In this document: positions 33,492 through 35,778 of the stretch, one piece after another | Numbering within the stretch: the first letter of the stretch is position 1 | Layout of the letters: each line of letters opens with the position of its first letter | Source of the DNA: Corynebacterium sp. ACRQK | GTDB taxonomy: Bacteria > Actinomycetota > Actinomycetes > Mycobacteriales > Mycobacteriaceae | Assembly: GCF_022345965.1 (NCBI RefSeq) | Contig: NZ_JAKRMU010000011.1 | Coordinates: 1 to 35,778 of the forward strand | Direction: 5' to 3' | DNA: 35,778 nt | The notes under the pieces: generated by a model | What the model saw: the letters and a program-made list of their open reading frames with translations, nothing else | Database searches by the model: none | Told to the model about the DNA's origin: nothing | Made by a program: the position numbers and the translations under genes

Positions 33492-34901
33492 GTGTCAACC
33501 AACCAGCCATCCCACGAAGGACTGCCTTCTTGGCTCCAGTTCACTGGTGATGGTGCGCCAGCACAACCAGCCACCCCACCACAACAACCTTCTCAGCCCC
33601 AAGAGCCGCCCGCTGCAGAGTCTCCTACTTCCTCCCCTTCTTCCAATGAAGGTCAGCAGCAAGTCCCTGCGGCGCCTCAGCAAGCTCACGAATCCAAGCC
33701 TCAGCTAGGTCACCAAGCCAACCAAGAGGAAAGTGATTCCGCAGAGTATCCTCAGCCTCCCCAAGGAACAGCGCCGCAGGGCACTGCCCCGCAAGGCTCT
33801 CCCGATTCATCTGAAGCTCCTCAGCAAGCCCAACCACAGCAGGCCCAGCCACAGCAAACCCAGGCCCAGCAAACCCAGCCGCAGCAAACTCAGGCCCAGC
33901 AAGCACAGCCGCAGCAGGCCCCGTTAAATCACGGTAAGCACCATGTACCGTCCGAATATGACCTAAAGCCACCGCCGGCATTGGACCAGACAAACCTTGT
34001 CAATGCCGTCAAGAAGGCACCGCGCAGTGGATGGCGCAAAATGCTATACAACGTCACCGGTGGGCACTGGAACGTTGGCGACTCCCAGCAAGATCTTGAA
34101 CACGATCAGCTCCTGGAGAAAATCCGCCGTCCACTGCGCGGCGACTACCGCATCGCGGTGATGTCCCTCAAGGGTGGCGTGGGCAAAACCACCACCACCG
34201 TGGCATTGGGTGGCGTTTTCTCTTCCATCCGACACGACCGCGTCATCGCCATCGATGCCAACCCGGACCTCGGCACCCTAGCACAGCGCGTGGCTGCACC
34301 CGGCCCGGCAACGATCCGCGACCTCCTCAACGCAGAAGACACATCAAAGTACGCCTCCATACGCCAATTCACTACCCAGGCCAAGTCTCGCTTGGAAGTC
34401 ATCGGCTCGGAGCGCGATCCCGCCGTGTCCGAATCCTTCAGTGATGAGGACTACCGCCACGCGGTCGACATCCTTCAGCACCACTACAACGTGATGCTCA
34501 CCGACTGCGGAACAGGGCTGATGCACTCCGCAATGTCCGGCGTGTTGGAACTGGCCAATTCCTTGGTGCTCGTCACCTCTCCTGCCCTTGACGGAGCTCA
34601 ATCAGCCTCCGCCACTTTGGACTGGCTCAACCTGCACGGCTACGAACAACTCGCAGCAAACTCTGTAGTGGTTGTCTCTGCGGCCCACCCTGAAAATGCG
34701 ACGATCGATATGGATCAGTTGATTGCACACTTCCGTAGCCGCACCCGCGCAGTGCACGTCATTCCATTCGACCGCCACCTCTCTGAGGGCGCAACGGTTG
34801 ATCTTGACCGCATCAGCAAGGAAACCAAGCAGGCCTACATGGAACTAGCAGCAATCGTTGCGGAGGACTTTGATTCGTGGCACCGTCACGCAGCTTTGTA
34901 G
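33492..34901 (+). CDS. EspI-like proline-rich MinD/ParA-family ATPase (type VII secretion)
   Basis: A protein of 469 residues. GTG 33492 is preferred to TTG 33453 because AGGAG (33481-33485) stands six bases before it. Residues about 1-160 are rich in Pro, Gln and Ala with short repeats (AQPQQ, TQAQQ, QGTAP) and are probably unfolded. The C-terminal part is a MinD/ParA domain with a deviant Walker A motif, SLKGGVGKTTTTVAL (about 224-238), AIDANPDLGTL, MLTDCGTGL and LVLVTSPALDGA. This layout is that of EspI, an ATP-regulated factor of ESX-1-type secretion in mycobacteria, also present in corynebacterial loci. It likely acts at the inner face of the membrane. The next gene overlaps its end. Confidence 0.85.
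   Translation: MSTNQPSHEGLPSWLQFTGDGAPAQPATPPQQPSQPQEPPAAESPTSSPSSNEGQQQVPAAPQQAHESKPQLGHQANQEESDSAEYPQPPQGTAPQGTAPQGSPDSSEAPQQAQPQQAQPQQTQAQQTQPQQTQAQQAQPQQAPLNHGKHHVPSEYDLKPPPALDQTNLVNAVKKAPRSGWRKMLYNVTGGHWNVGDSQQDLEHDQLLEKIRRPLRGDYRIAVMSLKGGVGKTTTTVALGGVFSSIRHDRVIAIDANPDLGTLAQRVAAPGPATIRDLLNAEDTSKYASIRQFTTQAKSRLEVIGSERDPAVSESFSDEDYRHAVDILQHHYNVMLTDCGTGLMHSAMSGVLELANSLVLVTSPALDGAQSASATLDWLNLHGYEQLAANSVVVVSAAHPENATIDMDQLIAHFRSRTRAVHVIPFDRHLSEGATVDLDRISKETKQAYMELAAIVAEDFDSWHRHAAL
33822..33922 (+). repeat. Pro/Gln/Ala-coding tandem repeat
   Basis: About six or seven imperfect 15-base units coding AQPQQ or TQAQQ follow each other inside the EspI-like gene. Such tracts can change length by slippage in whole units without breaking the frame. 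Confidence 0.7.
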
Positions 34902-35548
34902 GCCGAGGGGTGGCCGCGCTGGGCATCGGGTTCCTTGCTTTTACAACCCTTTCCAGCTGCGCCGATCGCCTAGAACCACCTGTGCCGGAACAACACGCCC
35001 AAGTGGATACCATGAAGCAGTGGGCTACCGAGCGCGCAAAGCCCTACAACATTCCCGAGCGCGCGCTGCAGGCATATGCATACGCTGCCTACAACGTGGA
35101 ACAGGAACAAGGCTGCGCCGTCGGCTGGCAAACGCTAGCTGCTTTGGGTGATGTGCTGACCCAACATGGGCAAATAAACTCCACCACCATCGACGAAGAC
35201 GGCGTGACCTCCAAACCTATACGCGCCGTTGCGCCTGCCGCCGGCGGCAAGAAGTCCGTGCCCGATACCGACGGAGGAGACATCGACGGCGATTCCACGA
35301 AGGACATCCCGGTGGGACCAATGCAACTCATGCCATCGCGCTGGGAACAATATGGCACTGCCGCTGAACCTGGCAACGCGCCAAATCCGGACAATATTGA
35401 TGACGCCGCCCTGACCACCGCGAAAATCACTTGTAGCGCGGGAGACCTCACCAGCCCAGAAGGGTGGACCACAGCAATCTCGGAATTCAACCCCAGCCCA
35501 GTGTTCTTAAAAGCTGTGCACAAAAAGGCCAAGGAGTATTCACGCTAA
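34877..35548 (+). CDS. Lipoprotein with lytic transglycosylase-like domain
   Basis: A protein of 223 residues starting at GTG 34877 (GGAGG at 34862-34866), overlapping the preceding gene by 25 bases; a GTG at 34910 is an alternative start. The N-terminus (GVAALGIGFLAFTTLSSC) is a lipoprotein signal with LSSC lipobox, so it is anchored on the outer side of the membrane. The domain after it has GCAVGWQTLAALGDV, VGPMQLMPSRWEQYG and NIDDAALTTAKI...C, the pattern of SLT-type murein transglycosylases in actinobacteria. A plausible job is opening peptidoglycan for the secretion apparatus. I did not identify the catalytic Glu with certainty. Confidence 0.82.
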   Translation: MAPSRSFVGRGVAALGIGFLAFTTLSSCADRLEPPVPEQHAQVDTMKQWATERAKPYNIPERALQAYAYAAYNVEQEQGCAVGWQTLAALGDVLTQHGQINSTTIDEDGVTSKPIRAVAPAAGGKKSVPDTDGGDIDGDSTKDIPVGPMQLMPSRWEQYGTAAEPGNAPNPDNIDDAALTTAKITCSAGDLTSPEGWTTAISEFNPSPVFLKAVHKKAKEYSR

Positions 35549-35778
35549 TGAGGAAAACTCACACTGCAAGCGCACTGCTCTTGATTTCGCTTACAGGCAC
35601 GCTAGCCGCATGCGAATCGCCAGGTCATGCCAAAGAGCAGACCGTGAATGATGAAGTTCCACCACTGGGCAAAGTGCCAGAGCTTCCTGAAGAGGTGACG
35701 GCACCAAGCACAAAGTCTGAACCTCCCAAGCCAGCTCCCCCGCCGGCCCCCGCCCCGGAGCCAGAGACGGTAACAGAA
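35548..35778 (+). CDS. Proline-rich lipoprotein, cut by window end
   Basis: ATG 35548 overlaps the stop of the previous gene (TAATG), with AAGGAG at 35531-35536. The first 25 residues are a lipoprotein signal (KTHTASALLLISLTGTLAAC, lipobox LAAC). The visible remainder (77 residues in all) is rich in Pro, Glu and Ala (PPKPAPPPAPAPEPE) and probably an extended stalk in the cell wall. The gene continues past the window. Function unknown; the overlaps suggest one operon with the two preceding genes. Confidence 0.75.
   Translation, partial: MRKTHTASALLLISLTGTLAACESPGHAKEQTVNDEVPPLGKVPELPEEVTAPSTKSEPPKPAPPPAPAPEPETVTE

Noticed and set aside
33840..33925. Q/P repeats as a low-complexity artefact or separate gene
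   Set aside because: They are in frame within the EspI-like gene, whose N-terminal region is known to be proline-rich in this family.

Overview
The window looks like an actinobacterial, most probably Corynebacterium, accessory region. The evidence is the moderately GC-rich coding style and, at the right-hand end, genes typical of a corynebacterial or mycobacterial type VII (ESX) secretion locus: an EspI-like proline-rich MinD-type ATPase, a second MinD-like protein, a lipoprotein with a transglycosylase-like domain and a proline-rich lipoprotein. I cannot name the species.

Positions 1 to about 32500 are one large polymorphic-toxin locus. The 3' end of a long Rhs/YD-repeat gene enters from the left and ends in a PD-(D/E)XK-like nuclease tip, followed by its immunity gene and a small acidic gene. 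Downstream, all on the plus strand, lies an array of about 13 displaced (orphan) Rhs C-terminal cassettes. Each cassette carries a variable-length, start-less piece of the Rhs core ending in a constant DPLGLAPRLASAQG...HAAxWVDxLGL block, then a different toxin domain, then one or two immunity-like genes. Toxins recognised: PD-(D/E)XK-like (2 copies, one disarmed), LHH nuclease, a family with the motif NRPDLQ...EWD (2, one broken), WHH nuclease (2, both broken), GIY-YIG nuclease (2 plus one relic), a GGHHIP HNH-like protein, an HNH-like protein with an SHEP...DHADIDP tail, an ELKP-type PD-(D/E)XK-like protein and a NucA/NucB-like DNase. Immunity genes include SUKH (SMI1/KNR4) proteins, long proteins with an Imm51-like C-terminal domain, a pentapeptide-repeat protein and several unrecognised families. 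The known model for such loci is that core homology lets an orphan tip recombine onto the expressed Rhs gene and switch its toxin, while the immunity genes protect against sister strains.

The array has been reshaped by IS3-family elements: an apparently intact copy (5897-7203), an internally deleted copy (10173-10924), a third copy with a frameshift and a substituted catalytic Asp (26371-27675), three ~67-bp miniature derivatives and several solo inverted repeats. The complete copies lack target-site duplications and join unrelated flanks, so recombination between copies probably assembled parts of the array. Large direct repeats add to this: 2496-3243 with 11775-12526, 16182-16602 with 20297-20718, and about 17820-18470 with 30285-30930.

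A general pattern is that toxins decay faster than immunity genes: at least five toxins are broken or reduced to relics beside intact immunity genes, so part of the array may now act as an immunity store. From about 32530 to the end lies the type VII-type locus. A fragment of its MinD-like gene is also found inside the toxin array (9905-10172), showing that array and secretion locus have exchanged DNA. No tRNA, rRNA or CRISPR was seen.
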